The notes below the pieces were generated by a model that was given only the letters and a program-made list of their open reading frames with translations, did no database searches and was not told the origin of the DNA. A stretch of DNA of 64,000 nt from Pardosa pseudoannulata (Eukaryota > Arthropoda > Arachnida > Araneae > Lycosidae), in the NCBI GenBank assembly GCA_032207245.1, contig CM063502.1, positions 45,273,691 to 45,337,690 of the forward strand, read 5' to 3'. The translations under genes were made by a program, and so were the position numbers. Of the stretch, positions 27,601-41,838 are shown in pieces (the stretch's first letter is position 1; each line of letters opens with the position of its first letter).

Positions 27601-28340
27601 TAAGCTAGAGTAAATTATATATTTCATTATGTGGAGTAATCATGATGATATATTGACGTTATCTAAAGTAATAACCATGTGCAACAAGAAAAATTTATTT
27701 ATAAAGATAGATTAGATGAAATTGATTAGAGAAACTACCACTTAAAACAATAAAATCTTTAAAATATCAGAGCAGTTTTGGTTTATAACATACTGACATT
27801 ATTTTGATCACAAAGTAGTGGCAATGACAAAAATTACCCTAATAATTCAACTTTCACATGAATTTATTTTCAACTGTCTTATAAAAAGTAACTTTTTTAA
27901 AATATCCTATAAATGATTTTTTCAACTATAACTCTTCTAAAACACTGATTTAAAAAAAATAAAACTTTTTGAGTATCCTTTACTTATACTAGCTGTCAAA
28001 CTTATAATTTGGATACTTGTTTTTAAGTTGTATTTAGAACCTTAATTATTTTTATTATAAATTTCTTTCACATTTACCTTAATATTGTTAGTGTATGTAC
28101 TATGGTATTATTATTAAATTAATACTCTCATACATAAATAAAGTATAGTTTAATACATCTAACCGATGTATATTTCTCCTACACTTTTTATATGCACCTA
28201 CTTTATGCTTCATACTTTGGAATGTGTAAAAATATTGTTACTTTTGGGAATACAAAAAAAAAAGATAAATTTGTAGAATGCTAGCATATAAATATTTTAG
28301 TACTACAAGATAGTTTTTATATATTCCCTTTATTGAATAA
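21640..28340. other. Long AT-rich non-coding stretch
   Basis: No gene, RNA or named transposon is visible. It contains a C9/A10 homopolymer junction at 22624-22641, a 10 bp hairpin at 24963-25000, and a small, slightly less AT-rich segment near 26505-26575. The 75-codon frame at 25582-25809 was not accepted as a gene. Confidence 0.6.
24963..25000. repeat. Perfect 10 bp inverted repeat
   Basis: TGTGTCATAG (24963-24972) pairs with CTATGACACA (24991-25000) around an 18-nt AT-rich loop that could pair partially further. It is isolated, with no flanking duplication, so it may be a miniature foldback or chance. Confidence 0.8.
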
Positions 28341-29339
28341 ATTGAATTAAATATTGTCAGCGCTTTTTATTGCTTAAAGCAAAAACAAAATATTTTAATA
28401 CCACACACAGTTCTTAAAAACAGAAATGTAATTGTCTAAATTAAAAGCAAAGGTATTCTGTAGGGAGATTTAACGTATTTCACTGAAAAACTCAAGCATG
28501 AAAAAATTGAATTCTGTTTTATTAAAAGAAACATAATGTTTTATGAAATTTCCATATTTTTCAAATGTATCACAAAGTGTATTATCTGTGTAAAACTAAT
28601 TGCTTTTACGTAGCTTATACAGATAACATTTATCAATTTTTTACAATAGGTTTCCATACACGATAGAAGGAAAACAATATAATTAACAACATATTAATTC
28701 TTAGCAAACATTATGTAACGAGAAATTTATTTATGTAATGTAATGTTATATAGTATTTTTATTTTTTTAGGTATTTTTACTTTTAATTTAATCCTATTAC
28801 TCTAACAAATCTGTTAACTACAGTAATTCATATAGAGTAAAATAAATGTTGAACAGACTCTTACCTCTAGTATCCGGATGTACGTTTAAAACTCATATTG
28901 ATATATAAAATTCCTTGCAAAACAATATATTTAACAACATATTAATTCTTATCAAACATTATGTAATGAGAATTTTATTTTATGTAATGTAATGTGATAT
29001 AGTATTTTTACTTTTTTGAGGTATTTTTACTTTTAATTTAATCCTATCACTCTAAAAATGATGTTAACTAGAATAATTCATATAATGTAAAATTAATACT
29101 GAACAGACTCTACAGTATCCTGATGTACGTTTAAAACTCATATTGTTATATAAAATTCCCTGTCAGTAAATTTGTCTTTTATTACTAATAATTTTAAATA
29201 CTATCTATAACAGTATAAACTGTTATAATACACATAAAATTTATTACCTAAATTCAGAGCATTTTTTTATAAATACGCAGCATTTGCAGCACCTCTAAAT
29301 TTACTTGAATGTTATTCAATATCACAATGAAAGGATAAT
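28341..29339. repeat. Direct duplication, 999 bp, copy 1
   Basis: This 999 bp segment recurs at 29347-30345 (offset 1006) with a 7 bp AATGAAT spacer. Reading both copies in parallel I found no difference. It is AT-rich with no open frame. Inside it is an older duplication: 28671-28918 and 28919-29164 align over their length with many substitutions and a few indels. The outer duplication is therefore very recent, or is an assembly artefact from unmerged haplotypes, while the inner one is old. Confidence 0.95.
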
Positions 29340-29346
29340 AATGAAT

Positions 29347-30345
29347 ATTGAATTAAATATTGTCAGCGCTTTTTATTGCTTAAAGCAAAAACAAAATATT
29401 TTAATACCACACACAGTTCTTAAAAACAGAAATGTAATTGTCTAAATTAAAAGCAAAGGTATTCTGTAGGGAGATTTAACGTATTTCACTGAAAAACTCA
29501 AGCATGAAAAAATTGAATTCTGTTTTATTAAAAGAAACATAATGTTTTATGAAATTTCCATATTTTTCAAATGTATCACAAAGTGTATTATCTGTGTAAA
29601 ACTAATTGCTTTTACGTAGCTTATACAGATAACATTTATCAATTTTTTACAATAGGTTTCCATACACGATAGAAGGAAAACAATATAATTAACAACATAT
29701 TAATTCTTAGCAAACATTATGTAACGAGAAATTTATTTATGTAATGTAATGTTATATAGTATTTTTATTTTTTTAGGTATTTTTACTTTTAATTTAATCC
29801 TATTACTCTAACAAATCTGTTAACTACAGTAATTCATATAGAGTAAAATAAATGTTGAACAGACTCTTACCTCTAGTATCCGGATGTACGTTTAAAACTC
29901 ATATTGATATATAAAATTCCTTGCAAAACAATATATTTAACAACATATTAATTCTTATCAAACATTATGTAATGAGAATTTTATTTTATGTAATGTAATG
30001 TGATATAGTATTTTTACTTTTTTGAGGTATTTTTACTTTTAATTTAATCCTATCACTCTAAAAATGATGTTAACTAGAATAATTCATATAATGTAAAATT
30101 AATACTGAACAGACTCTACAGTATCCTGATGTACGTTTAAAACTCATATTGTTATATAAAATTCCCTGTCAGTAAATTTGTCTTTTATTACTAATAATTT
30201 TAAATACTATCTATAACAGTATAAACTGTTATAATACACATAAAATTTATTACCTAAATTCAGAGCATTTTTTTATAAATACGCAGCATTTGCAGCACCT
30301 CTAAATTTACTTGAATGTTATTCAATATCACAATGAAAGGATAAT
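29347..30345. repeat. Direct duplication, 999 bp, copy 2
   Basis: This is the second copy of 28341-29339. The nested diverged pair lies here at 29677-29924 and 29925-30170. Identity to copy 1 breaks at both ends without a terminal inverted repeat, target duplication or poly(A), so a transposon is unlikely. Unequal exchange, a template-switch event or misassembly fits better. Confidence 0.95.
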
Positions 30346-33300
30346 TTGTTCACAAATTATTTTTCTACTAAATCTAAAAACTATTTTAAATACAACAATG
30401 AGGAGACTGATTTATTTTATTCATTTTCATCAAAAAACAGAGAGGCTTTACAAAATTGAGAATTAATGATTATGTTACCTTAAAAAGAGTGCACGGTACT
30501 ATATCAGAAATACATCATTACTAAAATAGCATATAATTTTATACTTATATTTATAGATGTTTGTTTGCGTAATGAGCTTTTTCTTTTCTGAATAACTATC
30601 TTTGCTGTGTTAGAAGATTATTTTTTTATATATGATTATTTAGAAATTCTTTAATGTTTCTTTATTAAATAGTAATGATAACGTATAACATACATGTTTA
30701 TGTATTCAATTTACTATTTACCATTATCCTTTGCAGAGGTTTGTAAATGTAGTTACATCTTTTTATCCATATGTTTATTTACTTTGTAATATTCTATTTA
30801 TTTTTTTGGAATACATGACTTTTATAGCCGGTTTATTAATAAAAAACTAGTGCAAATTGCGGATATATCATTTTTAGATGATATTTGAAGCACAATCGGA
30901 CATATTACAAAATACAAATTAAAGTCGATTTCTTTACAAAATAGGGAGAAAATATTCTTCACAACTCTAGGATACAAAATATTTGGGTTTTTTTTTGTTA
31001 CAGTTTCTATTAATTCTATCTACACTTATTCATACTTACATTTTTAAAATTGAATAATTATATGCAAAAATAAAAATCTTGCATCTGGAGGAGTGTGTTT
31101 TTGGTGCTCGAGACGGCCTAATATCTACGTGTCTGTTAATGGTTTGTTAATGGCACATAGAGTATGTTCGTGTTCACAGTGTCATTCAAGACCTCAAAAG
31201 ATACTTTTGGGTATGTGAGGTCAAACTTAGGGGGTCTTATGTTTAGTCCCTGTTTCTAAATTACTAGGATTCACTTCAGTTAACCCTAGTGGCTCTCGTG
31301 AAATGAAAGACACACCTCTTCACCTTAATTCATTAGGCCTCTAGCTCACGTACTTCTTTCGTCCAAAGGGAAATGATAACAACATAATTATATAATTCTG
31401 AAGAGTAAAACAATGTTTATATCACGTTTTTATAACATATACTCAATTTTTCAATAACATTTTGCACATAATTTACACTTTAAATCAAAATTTAAACATG
31501 AATAAATAAATGTGGAAAAATTGTTCTGCTTTGATTGGTACGAAATAGGGCAGAAAACTAGCAATTATTTCAGCAGGTAACAAAATAAAGATAATACAAA
31601 AATGAAAGCTCTATTTGAGAAGGTTAATTTATTTTGCTTATACGATTAAGTCACATTGTAGACATTAACACAAAATTCTTAAAACCAAATTTAAAAAACA
31701 AAACCGATATCAAAAGGGTATTTGAGCCTTCCTCCAATGCATGCAAAGTTTACACCATGTGACTATGATTTCCATGAAGTGTTCAACCATGCAAAATAAA
31801 GGATATTACACCTGTAGAGATGTTTCAAAATCTGAGTGGATGGGATGGGTAATAATGTTCAAATATCAAGACGAACCACCTTCCAAAGTTTTTTTCGATG
31901 GAATTAAGTTTGAGATCATACATTAAAAAATTCCATTTACTTAATTCCCTCACTCTTAAAAGAGTTGTCGGCGATCACAGCTCCTTAGAAAAATCCATTA
32001 ATTTTCTCAAAATGAAATGAATGAATGGACCAATTGTTGCTGCGTACATTCTAACAATGAGGACGAGTGTTTCATCATGATATCAATCAGCTAACATGGA
32101 AACACAGTCCGCAGGTCATAGCGAGTTTCTCAAAAAAATTCCCTGTTCACAGACTGATGCTTTCACTTTGGAATGCTAAGTGTTCGAGGATGTACTCCTG
32201 CTGATTGTGTGTCCCTACAGATTCTTGCACGCTATTTATTTATTAGCAAGATAAATCTAGAACCATTTATGAACCCTATGTTGTTCTCAGCAGAATCCAG
32301 TTTATCAAATTAATCCTGCTTTCTGTATTTAACTGATACAGGTATACAATCTAGGAGTACCTGGGCATACAGCATTTATATGTGGGTTTCACACAGTAGA
32401 GTCAGATATCTTTTTACGAAACTGCAAGGATATATTTCACTCATATACAGGTCACTTCTGTGTATTACTTGGCTACAGTGGCAACATATAAATGTTTATC
32501 GGGGTTGTAAATACTTTCATGATCTGAGACATGTGTCTGCTTAGAGCTGTTTGTAAAGTTAAGAATTGTTTCTATAATCCTGAATGTACAACAGGTTGAA
32601 CGCCCTTAAGTAACATCTTAGATTCATTGTCCTGTTTCATTTGTTATGAAAAGCTATCCATTTGTTTTCTGTAAACCATTGAAACATGTTTGGTTTCAAA
32701 GCAAGACGTGTGGAAGTTCTGAATGCATTTTACCAGCGCTTACATGCAACTGCAGTAACCCTTCAAAATTGTATATTTTAATACTACTGTCTTTTTTGGA
32801 CACTTCTTGACAAACTCCTCTTAATTGGCTCTTATTTATGATATTCGCATTTTAATTCACAGTGATCTCAAGCATCTTTTTTAGGTTGGTTTCAGAAAGC
32901 AAACATTTTCTTCTGCGTTCTTTCTGTTAGCAATCAGTATATTTATAGGTTTGAAAGAAAAATATTTCCTGTAACAATTTAGTGTACTTTTAGAAATGTT
33001 GGGAAATTTAAGTGAAATAAAAATACCTTGTTTTCTAAATGTATTTAGCGTTTTCCTTTCAAACCGATTCAGGTGAAAAATGGAAAAATTTCGACATCAT
33101 CAAACAAACTTAAAGCAAACTGAAATATTTTTAATGAGAAATGGTATTTTCTTTTGATTTGCCTCGTTCCATTTAAGATATTAAAATACATCTCTGTTTT
33201 CGATAAGTACCTATTCTATTAGTAAGGTTTTAATTTACTAACGGCACTGCGAAAGGTTTAATTACTTGAAGTAAGTGTATTAGATATTTTAAATACTCAT

Positions 33301-34930
33301 TCAATCGACATTATAAACTGTCAAAATGTTCTGGATTCCAATGTATGGAAAGAATTCCTTTCATTAATTGCATACTTATTATTGTTTTTAAAATCGAAAT
33401 AAATGGATGATTGACATTTAGTTTTTTATTTCAGTGACATTACAATTTTTAATCTTTACATTTTAATTTACTAGTCATTTAGAGTCATTTTTTTCAGTCA
33501 ATCAAAAATCGTGACAATTTTATTGAGATAGGCAGGGATAGTTGTTTTAATATACTGTTGCTCCACAATATTTAAACAACTACTGAAACGTTTAAATATC
33601 GTGAAACAGTTCTGCTTTATCTTTCAAATATGTATTACCTTCAAATAGATTTATGTATGATGTAATTATTTCAAACATTACAATTCGTAGATAATTTAGT
33701 ATAAATATTGTGCAGTTCCAATTTATTTTAATCCTTGTAAATAATCCCAATTTTTTTTCAATTTCCGTATAATCTTCTATTGTTAATAGAAAGCTTATAA
33801 TAAAACATCATTAAATAAATATAATAAATAATGAACAATACAAAAACCTGCTGAAAAAATACAAAAACAATTATGTTTATAGGTTTTATACAGCTTTAGT
33901 AGAGACATCATTATGCAAATTTACAGATTTTCGGAACTGTCAAAAAATAGTTCAAAGATAATCATTGAATTTAAACTAGTAGAATAAAAGTATTGGAGAA
34001 TTTTTTTTCAGAAGTGTTTCCTTTTCCGCTGAACATTTATTCTAACGTGATTTACCGAGCTGTATGTACCTTGTTAACTGTTGAATAATGTCTTAACATA
34101 TTACGTATCTCCACTCTTCTATTTTCTGTATGTTTTTCTAAATTGGGAGAGACTGAAAATATATTGTGTCCTATTTTATGTTACTCAGTAGAGGAGTGGC
34201 TCTGCTTATCAAATAACGCGTCAAAGTTTTTCGTTGTTTATATGGTAATATGATGTAAATGTTTTTATTCAACATTTTGGATCGACATTTTATACGAAAA
34301 TCCATTTCTTAATATTTATTTTCCTTTTAAAATTGAACAATAGGTAAAGAAATTTTCTTCTCCCTTGTATCTTAAGTATACTTACACAAAAATTTTAACA
34401 TATTTAGTTATATTTTAATATTTTTTTAGCATATCGCGACTTTAATTTTTTACATGCTTAGCAACTGCTAAATTGCAAAAAAAAATGAATGGCTATAATT
34501 CAGTTAATATTTCCAAGCAGTCATAAAAATAAGATAATAGTTGTTTGTTCTTTTAAATAAGTTTATACATGTTTAATGTTTTTAGAAAGGATAAATCCTA
34601 AATAAATGATTTAAATTAATAAACTAATCACATTATTTTTTTAAATTAAACTCATTGTATTTCTATTACTTAAAATAATACTGGAACAATGTACATGTGT
34701 GTCTTATAACAAATCCCTATAACATTGAGATTCCAAAACCTTTCACCCAAGTTTGTGTACCAGATTTAAAATATAGATCGTATTAATCATAATGCAACAA
34801 TCAATATATCTCATGTTTGATATTAAAATTATATAACTATCTATATATAATATTCCCAATTAACTTCCTCCAATACATTATGCAATAGCCACCTGTTATT
34901 CTCACTCTGAAACCCAATTAGGTATCTGAC
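30346..34930. other. Non-coding stretch; mid-part of mixed composition
   Basis: No gene is supported. From about 31080 to 32760 the sequence is less AT-rich than elsewhere and could hold decayed element or untranslated sequence, but no frame is convincing. At 31280-31292 TTAACCCTAGTGG resembles a piggyBac-type end without a partner. The 61-codon frame at 31741-31926 (contains SKSEWMGWVIMFKYQ) is unrecognised. Confidence 0.45.
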
Positions 34931-34947
34931 CTATGATACATCTATAT

Positions 34948-35258
<311 letters not shown>

Positions 35259-35259
35259 A

Positions 35260-36920
35260 AAATCTGATTTATAAACAGATTCAATTAATTTGTTTCTAAA
35301 TTAAAGATATGTGCAAGATATGTGCAGTTGTGACTTTAATGTATACCGATGTAAATTGAGGACGTACTAGTACACTAATAGATTGCGAACATTGGTAGGA
35401 CTCAATTACTTACAAATGATATTCTCATATTGATAAGGGTTGGAGCACAAGCTATAGAAATTCAAACTCCAACCATACCTATGGTATCTATTATTCTTCC
35501 GAAGAATCCTATCAGTTTGTGACAGCTAACCAGATGTCTCTTTGTGTCACTTTTCCGATACTGCTTTTATTGCTGTTCAGTTACTAAATCTTCCTGTATA
35601 ATATTCTTTTATTTATCTCAAGTATTATTTCATCTTTTTTAGTACAGTGTAATTTTTAATTTCGCTCTTATGTCCAATAAAAATAATCTTCGGATATAAC
35701 TGATATACTTATTCGCTTTATGTTGATACCATAATTCGTACCACATATGTACTGAAAATCCCACCTAAAATTTACCAACTGATGTAATTTGGAGGTGGCC
35801 AAAATTCTGGACCATTTAAACTTTTGTGAATTTTGCATTATTATTCTTAATGGAGCATATATAAACTTGACCTCTTCTTATTTTTAAATGGTGCTAATTG
35901 CAGCTATTGTCTACCATTTCGTCTTTTCATATTCCTCGTTCTCAATTTTCACTTAAAGTTGTTTCCTGTTAAAGAACTTTTTCTCAAAAACGCTACATAT
36001 ATGCTACCCTTAAATCGATTATATTCGGCAATTTTAATTGTCCATGCTTAACATACTGCACCATATATATGAACTAAACAAGGATTAATATAATTGTTCA
36101 AGATACTAAAAATAAATAGAAATGCACACGTAAAAATGCAAATATAATGAATACATTTTATCTTAAATTAATATGTTAAAAATGGTATTTAATACATTAT
36201 GGACTCTTCTAAAATTTCATTCGAGCTTTCAATATCTGCTGAATATCTGCAAAATACTGTATTAAAGAATTAATACTGAGAATATATATCTAAAAAATAA
36301 TAATTACATATTATACGTCAACACACTATTTTAAACCGAACTATCCTGTTTGATTATTTTCTAAAACTCTAGACTTTTCGTGGTAAATTTCAGATACACA
36401 CAGGATTTAGATATAGGTATAAATTTCTTTTACATGATAAAAACTAATCTATCTTTGAAAGAAAAAAACTTTTTCGTTATTTCTGATTCTCCTTGGAGAA
36501 ATATATTTCTTCTTTGAAGACATACTGTCCAAGTAATGATAGTTTTGTCACTTTCTACGTTTGTATGCAGCAGCTGACTATTATTTTATTGCCTCTTAAT
36601 TTTTACTAAGATCTGAAAAGTATCGACGTCGACACTGCCTAATTATTTGATATTATATTTATTTATGAAATGCAAAACTGGTGTATGAAAGTAAATCTAT
36701 CGTAAAGGTTAAATTAGGAATATACACACTGTAAATTAAACATTATATCTTTCTAAAACTTTATCTTGATTTTCTAAACTTCATTAACTATTTGATAATG
36801 ACTTTATCATGAATACAAATGACCTTAATTTTTCACGGAGGATGGATGTATCATATATGATAATCTATATAAAGCTTTTACTATAAATTTTGAGTAGTCC
36901 TTTATGTAACTCTATGTCTT
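35260..36920. other. AT-rich non-coding stretch
   Basis: I see nothing to annotate; stops occur in all frames and composition is uniform. Confidence 0.55.
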
Positions 36921-36929
36921 TTACAGTGC

Positions 36930-37100
36930 TTTGGTTTGGAGCAGTACGGTTTATTATTTTTCTACACGGTGGCTAATGAGACCAGAATTTACTGAAAATC
37001 TGATTCTTAACTGTTACGAATACCCATGCCATTAGCGGGATCCGAACTTGTGTACCCGCTGAAGATCAGCGCTCTATTGACTTTCTAAATGCTTAAGATT
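36930..37100 (-). mobile_element. tRNA-derived SINE fragment (minus strand)
   Basis: On the minus strand a tRNA-like head is visible. GTCAATAGAGCGCTGATC (near 37082-37065) resembles the D-arm/A box, and GTTCGGATCCC (37047-37037) is a good pol III B box with near-normal spacing. It continues into GCTAATGGCATGGGTATTCG and GTCTCATTAGCCACCG as an unrelated body. The composition is clearly higher in GC than the flanks. The anticodon arm does not make a regular 7-nt loop, so this is not a tRNA gene. The 3' limit is uncertain; no tail repeat or target duplication was recognised. Confidence 0.55.
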
Positions 37101-39315
37101 ATATAACTAGGTAAAACACATGTATGTAATATCAGTGCTTCCATTTTCGATTTCAATTTTTTTATTTGACGATGTAGTAGATGTTTTCCAGTTTTAGAGG
37201 TTTTATTCATGTCTCTATGAGCTTGGTTATCGCCATTTTAAAAATTGTCTTTAGTTCTAAGAAATGATTTTAAATGCAAATTTTTAAACGTTTCAGCTTA
37301 GCAAAGTGTCTTGTATTTTAATTAGGTCGATAGGAATAATCAAAATAATCTAATTTTCAATGTATTCGAGCTGAAAAGAGAAGCTTGCCTCTCCAATTTT
37401 CAACAGAATTAGTCAAATTAGTTTTAAAATATGTATTTTACTTCTAACAGCAGTGTAAAAATATTTAAAAAATTGAAATGACTGATGAAAATTCTGTAAA
37501 ATAAATTAATGGACATATATATAAGTAAAAAACTTCAAAATCCAAAGACAAGAGTTTGATTGTGAAATTTATCATTTCATATAAATAATTAAGAAAAAAA
37601 TTTAATGAAAATTTGTAATTAATTCTGTTAGCTATTTTGAGTGCATCTTTTATTGTAAACTAATTATAGTACCATTCGGACCTTTTAGTTGTTTGTATTC
37701 CCCCCCCCCCAAAAAAAAAAAAAAAATTAGTGTTAGCCTGAAATGCTTTGCCTCAGCAAATAGCCCTGTGACTTAAACAGCCATTCCGAATATGTAATGT
37801 CTTTGTGTTAAATTTAAGATGTAGTTTTCTTCATTGAATTTTATCGAAGTTTTTTAATGCTGTATATTTTTAATTTTCAACGTAGCGTTAATTTTAGAAA
37901 TAAAAATTTAAGAAGTAATTTTTAGATTTCTAATGGAATAAAAATTTAATTTCAGAAAGGATAGTTCTATAATTGGCTTTTAGTATAATCAATGCATACA
38001 ATGGGAATAACATACTATACTTAAAAATGTTTGTTTAGTAATCTTTATCCTGTTGTGAAATTTTTGAAAATTCATCGGTTAAATACAGTTGAATTGAATT
38101 TATAGTGATATCAGAAAAATAAATATGCACTTAAAGATATTGGTTTAAAGTTAATTTTCAAGTTTTATTTTTATACTAAGTAGTAAACAAATGGTCAACA
38201 GCATTGTACAGCTTTGAAAATAGTGCAATTTTAATGCCACAATTAGTGTGTGAGTCTTATATATATATTTAATATTCAAATTACCTCTTTTTTTCTACTA
38301 CAAATATAACAGGAAAGGGAGAATGGGAAATTAAATATGCAATTTTTTATAACCTTATATTTTCAGGAGGAACCTTCGCTAGAAAGAAATATAACTCTTC
38401 ATCATTTTGCAAAAGTGATGAAAAAGTACATATTATGTTGAAATGGATATCAGTCCATCGTCTTCTTTATTATAGAAGAAATAAAACCATTATTTTGTTT
38501 TACAATGCTTAAAAGAGGAATGTTTTCAGAGCTAGGGTAAATTGTTTCGATCACAAGGAATAATTAGAGTGAGACCTACTGCCTAGAGGGTTTCATGCCG
38601 TCTAATTTAAGTTTGGTGCATGCCGACAGTGTGTTTGTTTTGACTGATCATAGTATTTCCAATTCTTCATAAGGTTATGGTTAAATATCTGAAATATTTA
38701 AGACACAAAGTAAAATATGGTAAAATGTTTGAGTTATACAAGTCGAAATAGACTTTAAAAATTATATTTAATTATGAAATTATCCTTCATAACTCATTGA
38801 AATAAAAACATATAACAATTAATATAGAAGGTTTTACAGTTACATGTTAAATGACAAGCCATTAATATCTAATAATTTATTCACTCTACATTTATAATAC
38901 TTTTCTTAAGATTTGCAAGAGTTTTTGAACATTTAATTTAAAAAAAAATTATTTTTTTACTCATTATATAAAATTAAGATTAGAGATAACTTTAATTTGT
39001 AAGGTGATACACATATTCTAATTTAATCTATCGCTTGAACTCTAATATATCCTTAATACACTCAGTAATAAAAAGTTAATTTTTTTTGCATCAGAAAGAA
39101 AAAGAAAAAAATGTGACTCTGATAGTATTTTCGCTCCTAAATTCATAGATGATATCGGTTTTTCCATTAACGCAAGGTTTCTAACAGATAAGCATTTATA
39201 ATTTAAATAACTTTCAAATTTTCTACATCCTTAACTACACTATAATTAAATATTATGAATCATATTATAAAACAGAAAGCCATATTTTCTTGTCAAAAAT
39301 ACATATTGATGATAT

Positions 39316-39379
39316 AACAATATAACATATTGTTATAATATTTATGTCATAAAATGTCATGATATCAATATTATAACAA
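39316..39379. repeat. Nested AT-rich inverted repeats
   Basis: AACAATAT (39316-39323) pairs with ATATTGTT (39327-39334). A second, 13 bp perfect inverted repeat pairs TTGTTATAATATT (39330-39342) with AATATTATAACAA (39367-39379). The two share the arm around 39330-39334, so the foldbacks are mutually exclusive. No target duplication is seen. Confidence 0.8.
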
Positions 39380-40580
39380 AAATTCAGTCTTTCGATTAAA
39401 AAAAATTAGCATTTTTTGTTGCTTTCCAAGCTGATTTCTTTAATGGATTCAATAGTTCTGGAAATTGTTCATCATGCATTAGTAATAGTATTTGAGGACA
39501 AATATTCTTTCTTTAATTTTTGTTTTATATACTGTATGAAACTTTTATTTGCATATAATCATGAGTACTGTCCATGGATTTGAAGAAATTCTCCATAAAG
39601 CCTACTCTGTATGCAAAAGAGGTAAATGAATTTTTTCCTTTTTGTAATGAACAATGCTTCATATTTCATGTTCTTTTCTCTAGAAATAAATGATTTGTTG
39701 TAGCCCATTATATTCTAAAGTAATGTCATTGTCTGTCCATATTATAGCAGTGACACACACCAAAAAAAAAAATAGTTGTACTTAGTGTAACCAAACAGCA
39801 GACCAAAAATAAGTACAATTACCTTCAATTCATTACATATATTCCATAGATAGACCACTTATTGAAACTTTTCAGATAAAAAAAATTGAAGTTTCCATAA
39901 GTATCTTTGATATAAGCAGAGAGAGCCACACGTATTGATGGGAATATATTGACGGTATACAGAAGCTCTGCATAACGTCAGATGCTAAACTAATATTAGA
40001 TCAGTCAATGAACAAGCTCCATCCTTTAGGATTTCGTTCAATATGAAATGTCTCCATACAAGTAAAAATGTCAAAAAACAATAAGCTATTTTATTCATAC
40101 AATTTAGTCTTTAAATTGAGAATGATAACTTTAATAGCTACTTATCTTTGTATTCTTATGAAGAACCTATCTTTTCAGACTGATTTTTATTAATAATTTG
40201 AAAACTCGTCTGAGATCGTTAAGATAATTTTGAATCAATAAATTAGGCTCAGATAAACAGCATGGTTAATTGTTATATCAGCAAAAAATAGCTTTTTTTA
40301 TTTCTTACTTCCAACATTATTGAATGTGTCTCTACATTTAATGCCACATATTCCGGAGACTTTGGAAAGGACAGTTATTCGTAGATATCAGACTAATTTG
40401 TGTTTTGATTTTGACGCAATCCTTTTAAATTTCGTTGCATAGAAATAAGAGTCAAAGGAGTAATCTTAGGGTTACATTCAAATCACAGGGACAATAAATG
40501 ACATGTGCCACTTTATGCGCAGCACGAAACCTAAAAAAAAAAAAAACCTGATTTGTGGAGCCTACACCCTTATTTGGTCA

Positions 40581-40611
40581 CCTACTTTAGACCAAAACTA
40601 AAGTAAGTAGG
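40581..40611. repeat. Imperfect hairpin
   Basis: CCTACTTTAG at 40581-40590 pairs with CTAAAGTAAGTAGG at 40598-40611 with a 2-nt bulge and a 7-nt loop. It lies in a slightly GC-richer patch and its function is unknown. Confidence 0.6.
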
Positions 40612-41838
40612 GCCTTATTCCTAGTAGAGTAAAATTTTGTGTTTGTAAATTGATTGTCCTTTGACCAAATATAACAAAATTTGAAAGAGATAAAACCTAG
40701 TAAATATGTAAAACTCAGCAATACAGACTCAAAACGATCACAATATAATGTTTACTTTTTCTCTGCTATTTCCCAACAGTCATCGTTCTAATGTCTGCTT
40801 GCTACACTGATATATTTTATAATCGACACATCTACGAAAAAAGAATGGATTTGATGTAGAAATTTCAAAATCATATTTCAAACATGATAAAAACTGCTTT
40901 AAGTGTATATATTGGTACTTGTAAGATACAAAATAATGTTGGTCAGTGTTGTTTCTAATACTTTTCGTGTATTAATTCTATTCAACTTTCCATAAAATAG
41001 TATATTATACTGCAAATATTTTACTACAATAATTTAAAATGGACTATTTTATAACTGTAAGTCGGAGACCCAACTGTAAAATTTTCATAAAAAAATTAAA
41101 TGATTAGAGGCTAGTAAATTGAGTATAATTTCAGTTTTAAACGAAATATCTTTGAATGAAGTAGCACAAAAACCATATGGAAGAATACAAGATAAATTAG
41201 TGTAGCATAAAACAAAAAAATATAACAATGATAATACCAGTTATTATTAGTTAGTTAAATATTTATTGTCTATTGAAATATTTATTTTCTGCAAGAACGG
41301 GCATGCTACTTTAGAAATCTGGACATCCCATACCGACCATTAATGGCAATACTGTATTTCAAATTACAAATATTCTAAAATTGGAGTTCTATCAATTGCA
41401 CTCTATTTTAGTAGTTATATAGTCTTTACTTTTATAAATTAGTACTTGTAATTATTAAATGCAACTGTAAAACACATGCCTAAATATTATTATTATCCAA
41501 AAATTAAAGCACATAATTCGAGTCACCGCTCTTTTTAGTTTACTTAAATATAAAACATTAAAATCTTATTGCTTCGCAATTGATATAACTTATACTTGAC
41601 AGAAAATTACCGTAGAATTCCGCTTTGCAAATACGTTTCTCTATTATATGTAACTCAGCGCATGGATATATATGGAATATGATCTCTCAATGCAAAAATG
41701 TATACAAATGGTGACGAGCATTAAATTTTTTAAGTGTCTACTGAGACCTTTACTACTAAATAACAAAATAAAATAGAAAAAACTGCTATTATAAAATGCA
41801 GGATATTTTTTACTACTTCATGTACTAAATTGATTAAA

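Larger units (their letters stand above)
37110..41830. other. AT-rich non-coding stretch
   Basis: No gene is visible. Items of note are a C11/A17 homopolymer junction at 37700-37727, the palindrome cluster at 39316-39379 and a hairpin at 40581-40611. Confidence 0.6.

Noticed and set aside
31741..31926. 61-codon frame containing SKSEWMGWVIMFKYQ
   Set aside because: It is short, unrecognised and without convincing splice sites; noted only in the interval entry.
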